64,000 nucleotides of DNA from Hawksworthiomyces lignivorus (taxonomy: Eukaryota; Ascomycota; Sordariomycetes; Ophiostomatales; Ophiostomataceae). Where the stretch lies: the NCBI GenBank assembly GCA_002917075.1, contig NTMA01000040.1:248001-312000 (forward strand), written 5' to 3'. The notes under the pieces are model-generated. The model was not told where the DNA came from. It saw only the letters and a program-made list of their open reading frames with translations, and did no database searches. Of the stretch, positions 34,901 to 46,407 are shown piece by piece (within the stretch, counting starts at the first letter, position 1; every line of letters begins with the position of its first letter). Made by a program: the position numbers and the translations under genes.

Positions 34901-35635
34901 TGCCTCATATGGACTATGGAGAACTTCTCTTACCCATTTTGACTGCACTGGGGTGGGTCTTTGCGGGATGTCTCCTGGCACCTTTCACGATGCCTCATCT
35001 AGCGCCAAGCGTCAGCCAAGCCTCCCCTTTCCCCTTCTCAACATGGTCTTGTTCACGTCAAACTTCGCCTCATTTCTTGGCCATGAGGTCAGGGCCTTTT
35101 CCATATAAAGATGATGTCTTGGCTCCCTTCGTTGGATCTTGGGGTTTTCTCTTTCCCTGTTTTATTCTACCATCAAGGAATAAGCTCAAGTCTCTTTGCA
35201 CATTCTTTTTTTTTTTTGTTGTTCGTCTTTCTTTTCTTCTTTTTTGAACTGAACTGCTGGACTGTGTTCCATTCTTTTACTCTCTTTTCAACCACAAGCT
35301 TTTTGTCTGTCAACGTCTCTTATCACCAAAAAGCCCTTTTTTTTTTCTTCTTTCTACCCTTGCTAGTCGAGGAGTCAACCGACATTTAACTTTTTTTACA
35401 CCAAGTACACTCTGATCAGAGACTTTTTTCTTTAACTCTTGCTCTTCATCTCATTCTGATTGCCGCTTATATCTCGCAAAACCATTTCTTTTCATCCGCG
35501 AAACAATAAAATTTGAGGTTCCACCGATCGTCGATCAGCCCACGTCAAGAAGATCTCCAAAAAAAGGAAATTCGATCCTAACACAGCACAAAACCCGTCA
35601 AAACTTCACTTTCAGTCTTCATTCACATAGTCAAG
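31904..35635. other. Long intergenic region with CT-rich leader
   Basis: About 3.7 kb with no convincing gene. The right part (about 34300-35635) is strongly pyrimidine-rich on the + strand with T-runs near 35200, 35340 and 35390. It ends in a CA-rich leader just before the next ATG, as seen upstream of highly expressed fungal genes. A TACGGAGTA motif lies at 33620-33628. Confidence 0.5.
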
Positions 35636-37081
35636 ATGATGATTAAATCCGCTCTTATTACTCTTGGCGGCTTTGCTGCTCTCTCTCAAGCTTCTGCCAT
35701 TAAACGTACGCCTGCCAATAACAACAAGGGAGGAAACTCTGGCAACGGTGGTAGCAACACCGGTAACGGTGCCTCTGCTGGCAGTGCGACTTGTTTAAAC
35801 GCCAATGCTGTGCAGACAGGTAGTTTCGTCACCGGTCAGGTTAACGATGTGGCTGCAGATGGCCAGTCAAATTCAGCTACGTATGTCTTCACTGCTATTT
35901 ATAATATTCAAGCTCTACGCATCTAACAGAAAACAGCGACCAAGCCAACTTCATCAACTTCTGCTCTGGAAATACCTTGACCAATGGTCTGCAGGTCAAG
36001 ACAGGCTCTTGCAATGGCATTGGTAAGTGATGTTGTTCACTGGCTCTCCGATACTTTATCTAATACATCAATAGTCATGGGCAAAATTCCTGGCACTACA
36101 AACATGGTATCTACCGTCATTACCAACCCCAAGCTCAACGACAACTTGGCTGAAGAGACGACCTTCAATGTCACTCTAAATGTTGCCAACCTCAACCTCG
36201 GCTCCTTCACAAATGCTACCAGTACATACTACTCAGCACCTCAGGACATTGCAGGTAATGGTAATATCATCGGCCACACCCACGTCACCATCCAGAACGT
36301 GGGCAACTCATTTCAGTTTGACACTCCTTTGGACGCTACTCAGTTCGTCTTTTTCAAGGGTATCAACGACGCTGGTAATGGCCAAGGTACCGTGACGACA
36401 GCCGTGACGGGCGGTCTTCCGGCGGGCAACTACCGCGTCTGCAGCATGTCTAGCGCTTCGAACCATCAGCCTGTGCTGATGCCGGTGGCCCAGCGCGGTG
36501 CTCAGGATGACTGCCGCTACTTCACTGTGGGTGGTAATGGTGGTGGCAATGCTGGAAATAATAACAACGCTGGAACAACCAATAATGCCAGCAGTGGTAA
36601 CAACAATTCAGGAACTGGCAGCAGCAGTGATGGAAGCTCAACTACTAGCAGCGCCAGCAACACCGCCAGCAGTGCTACCAGCAGTGGCAACAACAACAAC
36701 GGCGGTGGCAAGTTCGGAGGCGGTAAGAAGGGTGGTGGTTTCGGAGGCAAGAACAACGGCGGCAGTACCGGTACCAACAATGCTGCAGCCACCACCTCAG
36801 CTGCTCCACCCGCTGCTTCATCCTCGACTACCACCTCGACTAAGACCGCCTCTTCAGGTGCCATCGGTGGCATCGAGGCCCCTCAGGTCACGAACTCGGG
36901 AAACTCTCAGCGGCCCTTTGAAGTGAACGGCGACACTTTTGTGAACAAGTCGGCCGCCATCCAACGGGCGTGCTCCATCCAGAACAACGCATGTGCCGAT
37001 GCTGTGAACTCTGGCAAGGTGCAGGGAGAAACTGTGGCAGATTGCAACACGCAAGAAACGGCATGCAATGCAGCACAGTAG
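35636..37081 (+). CDS. Secreted Asn/Gly/Ser-rich fungal protein, conserved family of unknown function
   Basis: Exons 35636-35880, 35937-36022 and 36075-37081 are in phase, giving 445 residues. The signal peptide (MMIKSALITLGGFAALSQAS) is followed by a Lys-Arg site, possibly a Kex2 cleavage. The central region is a conserved secreted domain with VMGKIPGTTNMVSTVITNP, IGHTHVTIQNVG, FFKGINDAGNGQG and ASNHQPVLMPVAQRGAQDDC. A long low-complexity Asn/Gly/Ser/Thr stretch (about residues 285-375) contains GGGKFGGGKKGGGFGG. A Cys-rich end (IQRACSIQNNACADAVNSG) closes the protein. From memory, such proteins are common in ascomycetes and some carry misleading ribosomal-protein names in databases; I do not assign that function. 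Extracellular or wall location is inferred. The long CT-rich leader suggests strong expression. Confidence 0.85.
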
Positions 37082-38008
37082 ATGACTCGAGCAACAAGAT
37101 AAGGGGGTGTGCTGTGACGTTCTAGTGATATAAGTGTACTACTATGATGCTTTTCCTTTTTGTTTATATTTTTACTTCTATGTATCGACGGCCTAGATTT
37201 GCGTTTCTTTAGGACGAATCAATGCCATTTTTCACACATTTTATTCAAAGGCAAGAAAATTCACAAAGATATGGAATTTCGGAAGAAAGCCAGGATAGGA
37301 TTTGGAAGATGGAGAGCAGGGGGGAAAACAAGATAGTCTCTGCAAAAAGAAGTGTTTTCCCGATACATGATTTTATTCACCATGCCCTTTGGATAAATTT
37401 CTGACATGACATTCAGTAGTTCACAAACTACAGGAATCTTTTAATTATGGCATTGGATGATAGTTTCTGACTATGAAACACGAAGCTGTCATTTAATTGT
37501 GGCGCAACTGATTAAGCAGAAGTATCAGATCAAAGCTAGGCCACAATAATCTATACAAGGAATGAAGAATGAAGTCAAGCGGTCTGCTTCGCAGCATCTA
37601 AAGCAGAATTGGTAGGGGTTTGATACCTTGTACGTACTTGCGCTTTGTTGAAGAGGCTTGGGCGCGAATGAAACTGCCAAGCTGCGTCAGAGGGTGTTAT
37701 GGTGATGCAACTTATTATGAGAGGATCTGAGGAGTTAAAGTTGTGAAAGATAATACGTCATCAATTTCTTTCTTTTTTTTCTTTTTTTTCTACCTGGTTA
37801 GTGGCTGGTGGACAAAAGTTGAGAGTAAGAGAAGCGGTGCGCAAAAATAGAGAGAAAAGCCAACGGGGGCTTTTCCGTATCTTAATGTAACAAGAGGAAC
37901 AAAAAAAAAGTTTAAGTTTTAGTACCATTTTGTTCTGTTCTAGCATTCCTTTCCATTTTCCACGCCACAGGCATACAATGGATCTTCTCGACTATCTAGC
38001 AACTCATA
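37082..38008. other. Convergent 3' intergenic region
   Basis: About 0.9 kb of AT-rich sequence between the 3' ends of two secreted-protein genes. Nothing recognised besides short homopolymer runs. Confidence 0.5.
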
Positions 38009-38722
38009 TTAATAGTAAATTGAAATCGCCTGTGAAAGGGGCATCGCCGTCCATCCATTAGCTGGCACTGGCGTAGCTGGTTTATCGGACACCACTGGCA
38101 GACGTGTGATAGAGGACAAAAAAGGCAGAGATGCCGGCGTCTCGAGTATGGCGGATGAAGAAGTGTTGGTGTTGGTGCTGCTTGAGGTTGCCGGAGCTGT
38201 TGTGTTTGCTGTTGCGGATGGCCACGAAGGGATCATCGTTGAGTTGAGAAATGGCCATGGCAGACTGCTATTTAATGAGGGTGGCGTCGCTGTCGCATTG
38301 ATAGAACTCAATCCCGTGGCGGTCGAATGGTAGGCAAATGGGCTACTAGAAAAAGAATCCGACGTGGCCAACGAGAGTGCGGATGCAAAGAATAGAGGCG
38401 AAGTTGACGTCAAGTTTTCAATGGCGCCGGTGGCATATACAGCAATCGTAGTCGTTGTGTTAGGCCACAAGACAGAAGCAGATGCCAACGGCAAGGACTG
38501 CGAAGAACCAATGCCTAAGGAGCCTGTATTGTAAACGGAAGACGTATCGGGCGACTTAGTCACAAGCATTGTCAGCGTTGTCGTTGTCGTTGTCGTTGTC
38601 GTATTTGGTCGACTTGTATCATAGTACGTGCTTGTCAAAGTTGTCGCAGTTGTGTCTAAGGGATAGACCGGCGCATAAGAAATATTAAACAGTGCTGTTC
38701 CTGCCAACCCACCTGTTGCTGC

Positions 38723-38759
<37 letters not shown>

Positions 38760-39165
38760 GGCGTAGACGTAAAATAGCCGATCAGAGTTGCGCTCGCGAC
38801 TTAATCTCGGGTTAACAAGCTATATTCTTTGTCCAGATACCAGCATAGACCTTCCTTCTCTTACATGAGGTTCCGTAAACAGCATCCAGTGTGCTCACTC
38901 TATCATTGCTGTTGGTTGACGAAAGGACAGTAGAAGGTGTTTCCACGTTTGGTGAAGGCTCAGTTGCTGTACTAAGAGTTTCGGCAGAGAGATTTGAATC
39001 CTCAAGAAGTTGTCTGTAATCATTTTTATCATATACTGCAATACGACTTCTAGGTCTCACTTTGTCGATGAAGATGCGCGGCATGTCTCTACGAGCTGGT
39101 GAGCCCACAGTCAACACGACCCAGAGTATTGCTATGACCGTAGAAGCCAGAGTCAAGGACTTCAT
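38009..39165 (-). CDS. Secreted Thr/Ser-rich protein with poly-Thr tract
   Basis: Two exons, 39165-38865 and 38799-38009, joined by a 65-bp GTAAGA...TTAAG intron in phase, give 363 residues. The start is chosen at MKSLTLASTVIAILWVVLTV, a clear signal peptide; an upstream in-frame ATG would bury it. A Lys/Arg-rich segment follows (ARRDMPRIFIDKVRPRSR). The second exon opens with about a dozen Thr codons from a (ACA)n microsatellite (38723-38758), and another Thr run occurs at about 38578-38607. Many N-x-T/S sites and Ser/Thr/Pro content predict heavy glycosylation, as in wall mannoproteins. I see no GPI-type hydrophobic tail. I do not recognise a family. The two-exon model is inferred from phase and splice signals. 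Confidence 0.65.
38717..38760 (-). repeat. Trinucleotide microsatellite (poly-Thr)
   Basis: A run of GTT/GCT units on the + strand (ACA on the coding strand) at the start of exon 2 of the Thr/Ser-rich gene. Length changes would keep the frame. Confidence 0.9.
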
Positions 39166-41154
39166 GGTTGTTGTGTCTGTAGTATTGTAAGTATTGGGGA
39201 GATCATTAACCTGTGCTTGTGATATTCTCTTGGATATTTCTTGCCATATGTGAAGTTCAAGCTTCAACTCAAATATGAAGTTGTTGGCACTTATATCCAT
39301 ATATAATCTTTCAAATTATTATATCAAAATTGACTGTCATATTTCCCATCTTAGTTGATTTACCCTTATCCCCACCCAGAATTTAAATCTTCCGAGTTAC
39401 AAGAGAACATGATTGTTTCACCAAGTAATGATGGAAAGGACAATGTTGAACAAGGACCAAGACATACATATACCGTCACCCAATCCATATTGATCTTACT
39501 GATTCTTCAGGCTGCATGCTGCAAGGGGTCATACCATTCAAAATTGAGTATTTTCAATCGGATGAGGTCTTCTTACGAGCCTCAACAATACATTATAGCA
39601 GCCTCCTGTTTCCTACTATGAAGACATATTGCGAAAGTTTATTGCGCAACAATCCCAATGATTTTGTTTCAACTATTTCAATTTTGCAGACAGCAGGTTG
39701 AACAGACTTTGTGCATTGTTTCTTCACAATTGTTTACAGAGATAATTAAATGAAAGACCGCAGTGTCTTGTGGGTAAATTTGAGATTTGATTCATAAAAT
39801 GAGACGACTGCCTCCTCACAACAAAAGTGCTCCGTTACCTATGCTGCGAACAGGCTTCTTGGATGTATTTCCACGCAAAGGCTATAAAATTGGCGGTTTG
39901 TAGAGTAAATGTGCAATTTTTCCGAGTATTGTACAAAAAAAAGTACGATGGTATATTGTGTCTTCCATAGTAGCACAAACAGCATTATCGAGCCAAATAT
40001 ATTTGTTGTTGTCAAATTCATAGGAGTATGTGCAACGAGCTGTCAAGAAGTCAAGGGCCAAAGGGCTCTATTCAAAATTTGTTTGTTACGCGACGACCAA
40101 GTATATCATGCAAATGCCCTTAGATTCTAACCGACTATTCGGGCCGGTAGTTCGCGAAACGAAGGCAGCACCTTTTCCAAGCCTGTAGTACGAAGTGTGA
40201 AGTCAGTGTCAGAGAGATCGCAACTTTCTTTCTTTTCAAATCTTGCAGTTACAGGATACACAAATCTGCTAGTTGTCAACTAATTGTCTACTCTGTCACG
40301 TACGGCCATAGATACCGGAAAGCACGGGATTCCGTCTGCTCTCCCCTAGTTGAATCGGTAATCGGCGGATTAGTATTTAGGCCGGCGACGGCCGGCGAAT
40401 ACCCGCTGCTGTATGTTTTTTTTATCTATTTGAAACTTGCTCTTTTCGAGGGGACGGCGTAATTTTTGTTTCTAGAAACTGTATGCGTATTTGTTACATC
40501 TCGGTTGCCAGGGTTCTTCAGCGTTGTTCAACGTTGTGGATTGATTGCCTTGTTCATTAATGAATCGTCTGCGGCTGTATTGATACGCGCACCAGGGAAA
40601 TTGGTCCCATGTAGCATTGATACGCTGCTCTAGAGATCGATCGACGATTGAGGGCAGGGTGACGAATAGTTGAAAGAAGCAAAGTACAGAAAGCTTGATA
40701 AAGTAAGACGTCGAGTTCTTGCATCCGACCTCTTCTGCAACATGTCCACACTTGTGTGTACCTCTTTTGCTTGTTTGCGTGCATAATCTCTGCTCTCTGA
40801 TTGACCGTTTATATCCTAATATTCTTGCGTATTGCGCCATGTACTCTTTAGCATTCATTTCGGCTGTTCCACCTCTTTGACCAGGACTAGATATTCCTTT
40901 TTGTTCTCGTCTGTATACACCTCATCAAGCACTCTTAGGTCTTTGTCTTCATATACCATCATGAGGCAACCAAAAGTGGCACAAAAGTGCAACGTTCAAG
41001 TCCTCCTTCGCAACCTGGACAAACGACATATGAGAAATGGCAGTAAAAGAAGCGAACACATGTTTTGAATATGCAAACGAGATCATTACATTCGTAAACA
41101 CGCAGTAGATGAAGGGCAAGCACCAGAACAACCGCCGACCACAGCCGCCTCTGC
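39166..41154. other. AT-rich intergenic region
   Basis: About 2 kb, AT-rich on the left. Only short ORFs, none protein-like. It holds the promoter of the Thr/Ser-rich gene and the 3' side of the molybdopterin synthase gene. Confidence 0.5.
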
Positions 41155-41890
41155 TTAGCCGGCTGCTTCTTGAGTGTTGCTTGAACTCACTTGGGCGGGA
41201 GTCGAGCCTGAAACAACGGTGTCGCGGTTAGCCCGCCAGACACGCTCTCCTCCTCCGGTTTCATCGGCTTCAACGCCTGTCTTGCCGGCTGTACCATCCG
41301 CAGCTGCGAACACTTCCTGCTTCCAGATCTCGACGCGCGCCTTGACGCGCTCCAGGCACTCCTCGCCGCCGCGCCACGCCGCCTGCCGATGCGGTGCCGA
41401 CACAGCGATCAGGACGCTGTCCTCGCCGATGGGTACGTGGCCCAGTCGGTGAATGATGGCAACAGACAGCAGGCCGTATGTGACACGTATATCGGCGGCA
41501 ATACTGAGCATTGTCCGCAACGCGCGTGGGCGGTACGCTGCATAACAGAGGCTGACCACGGGGCGCCCCTCGAAGTTGTCGCGAGTGGACCCTGACCGGC
41601 GAAACATTAGCAGAGACAAAAACAGGAAGTAATATGGAGGAGCCAAGGCCAAAAGTCTGGCCGGAAAGGTCCAGGGGGTGCGGAGGCGGGAGGCGGGGGT
41701 GTGATCGTGCGGTACCCGAAAATAGCACATTGGCGCCGGCTTTGGGACTACGGATGCGATCGAGAAGCGCACCGATATCGAGCTGCTTGTCAGCCAATGC
41801 GACATAGCAGCCATCCGAAGCAAGGGAGGAGGCCTCTCTGATCTCGCTGTTTCCCTGCCCTGGCTGCTGCTGCTGCTGCGGGTGAGCCAT
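41155..41890 (-). CDS. cnxH: Molybdopterin synthase catalytic (large) subunit, MoaE/MOCS2B
   Basis: Converts cyclic pyranopterin monophosphate to molybdopterin with sulfur from the small MoaD-type subunit; cytosolic step of molybdenum cofactor synthesis. Exons 41890-41716 and 41591-41155, separated by a 124-bp intron, are in phase and give 203 residues. The MoaE fold is shown by GANVLFSG joined to STRDNFEGRPVVSLCYAAY, then IIHRLGHVPIGEDSVLIAVSAPHR and the Lys-bearing VEIWKQEVF active-site segment. An N-terminal Gln run (HPQQQQQPGQG) and a Ser/Thr/Gln tail are extra. The symbol cnxH is the Aspergillus name for this function and is given by orthology. Nitrate reductase and other Mo-enzymes depend on it. 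Confidence 0.94.
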
Positions 41891-43303
41891 CGTGCAGGTT
41901 CTATGCTCGTGAAAGAGGGGCGTGAACGATGACGGAGAGATGAGGTAATTCCAGTGGGTGAGACAGAGCAGGAAGTATGCAAGCCAGGAAGATGAACTTA
42001 GAGCGCCAAATGACCCAAAAAGGACCTAAAGAACTAGGAGCCAACTGTCGGGTCAACCGGGCAGCGATCCCCGCCGCCATTGTTCAGCCCCTATTTTATC
42101 TTTTTCTACGATTAAGCACCTTAGGCTTCCTTTCGTTTTAGCGAATCAACATCTGCGCCGCGCCTTCTTCGCCAACGACGCTACTGCCTCCTTGCTTTCA
42201 GGTGCCAAGTGGCTCGGTAGAGTGACCTCTTTTGATATAGCAGTGTCTTTCCATCACCACCAGCGCCTTCCCTTTCTTTTTCCCTTGGTTTTTCGCTTCC
42301 CTTACATTTTCCTTTCGTTTCTATTGCTCGTATTGTTCTTGTTTTCTTCTCCTCTTCTTCCAGCTGCTTAGATGGATTTAAGTTAAAAGAGGCACGCGAG
42401 TGACAGTTTCCTTCTCCCATCTAGCTACAACGTCTCGTAGCTCCCGCTTGCGTGTGTAACCCACAATTATGTGCTGTGCCGTATAAATGACGGCCCCGTA
42501 GCCAGAAAGAAGGAGGCGGTTTTATGCCAATGTCTATTTCCTTTTTTTTTTTTTTTTTTTTTTTTGTTGATTGGAGATTTCTCTCTTCCTCCATTTTATG
42601 TATTTATTTATTCTCATAGATGACAAAGATAGCTCCTGGTGGTTCTCTATCTAGCTGCTCCTTGCTGGTTGGCACAACGAAGAGACTGCCGGTTGTCAGC
42701 CTGATTGCTACCTCTCTGTTTTCTTTCCCTGTCGTCATTTTTATTTTTCTCTTTTATCTCGTCTAGTCACGAGCTGAATCCCGCAGCATAGTGCATAACT
42801 TTGAGACAATATAGATTTCCACGTTATTCTTGCCTTGCCGACCTTTTCCATCCCTTGGTCCTACCCGTTCTCAGATTTACGGCCGGTGCCTCTCTTGTTC
42901 TTTACTGTGTGCCAATATTTTCCACGTTGTCAACACGAGTTAAGGCGTGGCTGTTCATCTTTTCTGCCCTCTTCTAAATTTATTCTACTTAATTGTGCGC
43001 GCTTTCTTGGCCCATCCGATGGTTCAAGCTATTCGGCCCTCCAGCATCCTCTCTACATTCTCCTCGTCTCTCGTTAATTGATCGATATTCCATTTGCAAA
43101 ACTTCCTCTAGAGTCGGACCCTGACTGGGAAAGCCATCTTTTTTTGTGTTTGATTATATTTTGCGCGATATGGTAGGCTGTCACTCAGTTCTCTTGTTCT
43201 GACACTTTCTATTTTTTATTGGTTTCGTTTTCCTAGAGGAAAAAGGCCTTTCTTTCCTTCTTTCTTTCCCCAATGAAATCGTACATTCCAAGATCATATT
43301 TCC
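41891..43303. other. Divergent intergenic region with T24 run
   Basis: About 1.4 kb between the MoaE gene (-) and the RRM gene (+). Pyrimidine-rich on the + strand, with 24 consecutive T at 42542-42565. Probably promoters and leaders. Confidence 0.5.
42542..42565 (+). repeat. Homopolymer T24
   Basis: Twenty-four uninterrupted T, the longest homopolymer in the window. Confidence 0.95.
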
Positions 43304-44304
43304 ATGTTCTCTTACTGGAATCATCGTCCGGCAGCAACAGTGCTGCCAGACGACGACATCGAACAATATCCTAGCAAGACACTGGTATTTGCTGATATAC
43401 ACGCTGGTGCAACGCCATCCATGGTAAGGAGTTTGATGAAAAAAGCAACATATAGCAAGAAATGCCTCAGAAAGCAAGCAGGGAAGAAGTCGTGCTGATC
43501 TTGTGTAGGTCCTTCAGCTCCTCGACGAGTTGGTGGACGTTGATCCGAGAGTCATTTCTGAAATCCGCCTCCACAATGTCAAGGCCAAGGGGAAAAGTGA
43601 GTGTGGAGGCATTGTGGCCAGAGGACTGAGCTCGATTTTTTAAATTATAGAATGGTAGCCTGGGTGCTAACATCGATCACAGTCGAGAGACATGCCTTCG
43701 TCGAATTCTTCGAATTAGCTCATGCCGCTTGGGTATATGAACACGCTGATCATGTCATACAAGTCCGGTATTCGAGGACCGTGCATGGCGAAATTGTACT
43801 CACTCTCAAAGCTTCTGAGTCTATTGTCTCTGAAGAGGTCTCAAGAGGAGATATAGAAGACATACAAATTTCCCCTGTAAACGAGTCTGAAAAAGTCTTC
43901 GAAGTCCGTATCAGCTTTTGGGAGCCATACGTGGGTCGTGGAACTTCTAATATCAACAACGCCGGCTGGCAATGTGTTGAGGTGAGATGTGTTGAATTCT
44001 CCTCTCTTCACATGGCCACGAAAGACCATTAACGATGAATAACTCTTGTGTCAATCTCTGCTAACCTTTCTAGTGTGGCTTACCCAATTACCAGAAGTGG
44101 AGGTTTTGCTACCGCTGCGGCGTGGAACACCCGTGTCCTAGAAGCATAATATTCAATCTATGGCGGCTAGCAGGTCAAGACAGCGGTAGAGATACTGCAG
44201 TATCCGAAAACGATTCTAGCTTCGAGGCTGTGGAATCCGAGGAAGCGGATAACGTAGCAGAAGCGGAGATGCTCTGCGAGGAGCAAACCCTGACTGGCAG
44301 CTAG
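43304..44304 (+). CDS. RRM + RanBP2-type zinc-finger RNA-binding protein
   Basis: Exons 43304-43423, 43509-43596, 43683-43981 and 44074-44304 are GT-AG and in phase, giving 245 residues. An RRM-like fold is suggested by KTLVFADIH (beta 1), PSMVLQLLDELV (helix 1), VISEIRLHNV (beta 2) and an RNP1-like RHAFVEFFEL created across an intron. The zinc finger is clear: WQCVECGLPNYQKWRFCYRC matches W-x-C-x2-C-x3-N-x6-C-x2-C of RanBP2 fingers, and it too is assembled across the last intron. RRM followed by RanBP2 finger is the order in RBM5/RBM10-like splicing regulators, but those have more domains. A long insert (about residues 95-160) separates the two domains. The C-terminus is acidic. The function is inferred as RNA binding; no orthologue was named with confidence. 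Confidence 0.72.
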
Positions 44305-44826
44305 GAGTTCGCCATAACAGGTGAAGATGCGAACACAGACTTTCTCAGGGATCAGAGGAAGAGGAGAGGAATGCAGGGCCGATTGGAAGAAGGCGAAATA
44401 AAAGAAGACAAAGCAATGGGCAATCTAATAGACAGCCTCCGGAAGAGAAAACTGAGGAACCAGAGGCTGGGAAGAGACCTGTTTAAATACCTTGCTTAAG
44501 CAGGAAAGGAGAAAGAAGGAGAAAGAGCAGCCAAACAGGACCCCCAGGGGACAGTTCCGTAAGGCCATGAGACATGAGATCAAAATACCCATAGACGGAG
44601 AGACGAAAGACATGGGGAGGAGAGGAAACTGAGGATGAAAGGACGCTTACCAAGACGTGCTCTTTTTCAGCAATTAATGTTCAAAATGTGGATGTACTAG
44701 CATACTTAGTGTGTCTAATTTTTGTCTCTTTGATCTAGTGCCAGTCTACTATATACATGTATTAGCGAATAGAACACTCGTGTGAGGGTTTCTTCGCCTT
44801 GCCTTATTTCTGTCTAGGTGTGTCTC
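44305..44826. other. Convergent 3' intergenic region
   Basis: About 520 bp, purine-rich on the + strand in its first half; no gene recognised. Confidence 0.55.
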
Positions 44827-46407
44827 TCAGAAGTCTGTCGGCCAACCTTCTCGCTGCAGGGCCCATTTCACAGCCCCGCCGACATCCTTTACAATTGCCC
44901 GCGGCCGGTGCTGCAGGTGTTCTGGGCTGCTGCCATCCCGTGCCGGGTCGAAGACGCCCGTCTGCACGAGAACAGAGCACCAGTCCGTGCCGTGCGCGCT
45001 GATGAATTGATTGGCCCCGGCGATATCGCTAGCAGGGTTGTCGCCGATCATGTAGACAGTCTGGAGCGCCGAGGCTTGCTTGGACGGCATTGCCTCGTGG
45101 TGCGCCCGCAGCAGCGTATCGCGGTACCTCACGAGCACCCGCTCCGCATACCGGTACGTCGCGGGGTGCGGTTTGCCCAGCAGCGTGGCTCGTCCCGCCG
45201 ACGACTCGGACTGCCGGAGAAGCGGCGGCTGTCCGCGTGCTGCCAGCTGCGCCCACACGCCAGCGACGGCCGCTGCGAACGCGCCTTGGCCGAACCGCGG
45301 CAGGTGGTACGTCGTGGCCCACAGCAGATCGGCGTTGGAGAAGAAAAGTCGAGCCGGGCCGCCGCGGGCGTCGGCTTTGGATTCGGCGGGGCCGGCGGGC
45401 GACAGGCTCGCCGGATCGAACGTCCCGAGGAAACCGCGGCGCGCCTGGAGCAGGTCGGTCAGCAGCTGGATGTCGAGGGCCCAGTCGCGCGGGTCATTGA
45501 AGACAAAGGCCGCCGCGATCCGCAGGTACTTGGACTCGTCCAGCGCCGCGTCGTCGCCGCCGCCGGAGACGGCAGGGGCCAGCTTGCCGCCCTCCAGCAG
45601 CAGCGGCTTGGGCAGCGGCCGCGCCGTCTCGGCGTACACCGATTTTAGGAGCGGGTCAAATGGGTAGATGGACGGGTACGCGGCGAGAATGTCAGCCGGA
45701 GTCACAACGCTGCGGAACCCATAGCGCTCGGCAATTGTACGGATGCGTGCCGCATCGGAGCCCGTGACCAGGATGGTCTGATCGCGCAAGCCGCTGGGGA
45801 TGCCCCCGGGAAGGCCGTCCTGGGTGGAGCTGGCCCGCGCTTCCGTCTTAGCCGCGCCTCCGTCCAATGCCGCCACGTCGTCTAGCAGCTCCTGGAACGG
45901 CGTATGGGACTGCACAAAGTTGGCTGTCGACAATACTGGCAGCGGTCCCCCACAGTCTGGGTCGTGGGTGGCTGCCGAGCCCTCGTCCAGCCCCAGCCGC
46001 TGCCGCAGGTCCGCGACTCGATCTGCCTCGTAGCGGCCCCCGCCATTGGTGAGCAAGATGAAGGGAATGTTGTGTTTATGGAGGAAGCGCAAGGCCGCAG
46101 CGGCGCCAGGGATGGGCTCATTAACATGAAGCAGGACGCCATCAATGTCAAAAGCGAAGGCGAAGGGGGGAATGGGCGTTGGTGCAGGAGCCTGGGAGGC
46201 GGCTGACGTGCTGTAATGCCTTCTTCCCGGTAACAGAATGGGAAGAAGCTCTCCTCCGGGTGCTCTGCAACGCCGGTGAAAGCCGTATTCAGCCGCCTTT
46301 CTGGCTGGGTTCGGTGCTGCCAACCGCAAAGGTGTAGGCGGTGCCAGCAGTCTTCTCGCCGTCAGCAGCAGCCGGCCCCAGCCACTCACGGCTGCAGCAT
46401 TGTTCAT
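44827..46407 (-). CDS. Mitochondrial HAD-superfamily subfamily IIA hydrolase (CECR5/YKR070W-like)
   Basis: Single-exon, 526 residues. The N-terminal ~70 residues are Arg/Ala/Leu-rich and acid-poor, and end in GRRHYST, a likely mitochondrial presequence. HAD motifs: FAFDIDGVLL (motif I, DxDGV), FILLTNGG (motif II), LLGKPHP (Lys motif III) and MIGDNPASDIAGAN (motif IV). Between them lies the large C2-type cap typical of subfamily IIA. Members include human HDHD5/CECR5 and yeast YKR070W; their substrates are not established. The gene is much more GC-rich than its surroundings, which creates long shadow frames on the other strand. Its 3' end faces the RRM gene. Confidence 0.93.
   Translation of the reverse strand: MNNAAAVSGWGRLLLTARRLLAPPTPLRLAAPNPARKAAEYGFHRRCRAPGGELLPILLPGRRHYSTSAASQAPAPTPIPPFAFAFDIDGVLLHVNEPIPGAAAALRFLHKHNIPFILLTNGGGRYEADRVADLRQRLGLDEGSAATHDPDCGGPLPVLSTANFVQSHTPFQELLDDVAALDGGAAKTEARASSTQDGLPGGIPSGLRDQTILVTGSDAARIRTIAERYGFRSVVTPADILAAYPSIYPFDPLLKSVYAETARPLPKPLLLEGGKLAPAVSGGGDDAALDESKYLRIAAAFVFNDPRDWALDIQLLTDLLQARRGFLGTFDPASLSPAGPAESKADARGGPARLFFSNADLLWATTYHLPRFGQGAFAAAVAGVWAQLAARGQPPLLRQSESSAGRATLLGKPHPATYRYAERVLVRYRDTLLRAHHEAMPSKQASALQTVYMIGDNPASDIAGANQFISAHGTDWCSVLVQTGVFDPARDGSSPEHLQHRPRAIVKDVGGAVKWALQREGWPTDF

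Noticed and set aside
38578..38760. CRISPR-like or satellite array
   Set aside because: The repeats are simple trinucleotide and hexanucleotide units inside a coding exon, with no spacers.
44818..45648. 276-codon + strand ORF opposite the HAD hydrolase
   Set aside because: The region is very GC-rich, which removes stops in all frames. The minus strand carries all HAD motifs.
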